From contig JADJTM010000001.1 of assembly GCA_016711205.1 (NCBI GenBank), positions 1,758,865 to 1,822,864 of the forward strand: a DNA stretch of 64,000 bases, in the 5' to 3' direction. Below, piece after piece: positions 63,937-64,000 of the stretch. A program made the translations under genes and the position numbers. Position 1 is the stretch's first letter; every line of letters begins with the position of its first letter. Under the pieces are notes generated by a model. It was not told the origin of the DNA and did not search any database. It worked only from the letters and a program-made list of their open reading frames with translations. Source of the stretch: Micropruina sp. (GTDB taxonomy: Bacteria > Actinomycetota > Actinomycetes > Propionibacteriales > Propionibacteriaceae).

Positions 63937-64000
63937 GGCGACATCCTGATCGCGATCAGGGTGCCGGCCCACGCGGCGACCAGCCCCAACAGCACGCTGC
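63933..64000 (-). CDS. Upstream CrcB subunit, C-terminal end only
   Basis: Only 21 residues are visible (…SVLLGLVAAWAGTLIAIRMSP then stop), a hydrophobic final helix as expected of a Fluc subunit. The stop overlaps the start of the next crcB gene by four bases. Identity rests mainly on the pairing; confidence is limited by the window edge. Confidence 0.6.
   Translation of the reverse strand, partial: SVLLGLVAAWAGTLIAIRMSP

Overview
The window is a GC-rich stretch of actinobacterial chromosome. The evidence is the gene order rnc–rpmF–DUF177–sepIVA-like–coaD–rsmD, the block dxr–rip1-type protease–ispG–GNAT (the last block keeps the Mycobacterium tuberculosis Rv2870c–Rv2867c order apart from inserted genes), many GTG starts, and lipoproteins and DUF families typical of the phylum. 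The family cannot be fixed by eye; a Propionibacteriales- or Micrococcales-type organism fits. Almost all of the sequence is ordinary housekeeping, mostly on the minus strand. No rRNA, tRNA, CRISPR array or prophage was recognised.

Layout. 1–9 kb: RNase III (partial), ribosomal protein L32, DUF177, a SepIVA-like coiled coil, PPAT, RsmD, an RNase HI with an extra C-terminal domain, RecG, L28 and RNase J. 9–26 kb: acyltransferases, a CoA-hydrolase/transferase, a hydroquinone reductase, an ACC deaminase, DapB, PRPP synthetase, PNPase/S15, a secreted phospholipase D-like protein, AhcY, the three-gene proton-translocating transhydrogenase and a lipoprotein. 26–29 kb: an accessory island with an AbiEi-like/nuclease gene and an IS3-type element lodged in a palindromic repeat. 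29.6–44.7 kb: the translation cluster ribF … truB–rbfA–infB–ylxR … nusA–rimP. This cluster is interrupted twice by unrelated genes: an aldo/keto reductase, a WS/DGAT acyltransferase, an APC permease and an uncharacterised gene pair between ribF and truB; two hypothetical genes and a structured intergenic region between ylxR and nusA. 44.8–56 kb: DUF4439, a TauE/SafE transporter, ProRS, a Na+/H+ antiporter with a zinc-finger tail, a proline-rich membrane protein, two DUF202 proteins, an oxidoreductase and a TetR/HXXEE divergent pair. 56–64 kb: GNAT, IspG, alanine aminotransferase, a GT1-type glycosyltransferase, Rip1/RseP, Dxr and a CrcB fluoride-channel pair.

The most distinctive content is non-coding. 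Intergenic spaces hold several small dispersed or tandem repeat families: an 80-bp element with 10-bp terminal inverted repeats (three copies of identical length), a 62-bp palindromic element (two copies in opposite orientation), two tandem arrays that share a GGGGACGGTTC motif and end in its inverted copy, an ATCCCGGC/GCCGGGAT palindrome array next to recG, and a 58-bp palindrome whose second copy is split by the IS. A second cross-cutting observation is that five genes, including the essential infB, need a one-base correction to read through. Four of them carry exactly one extra base and the fifth has a compensating pair. This pattern points to sequence error rather than to five independent pseudogenes.
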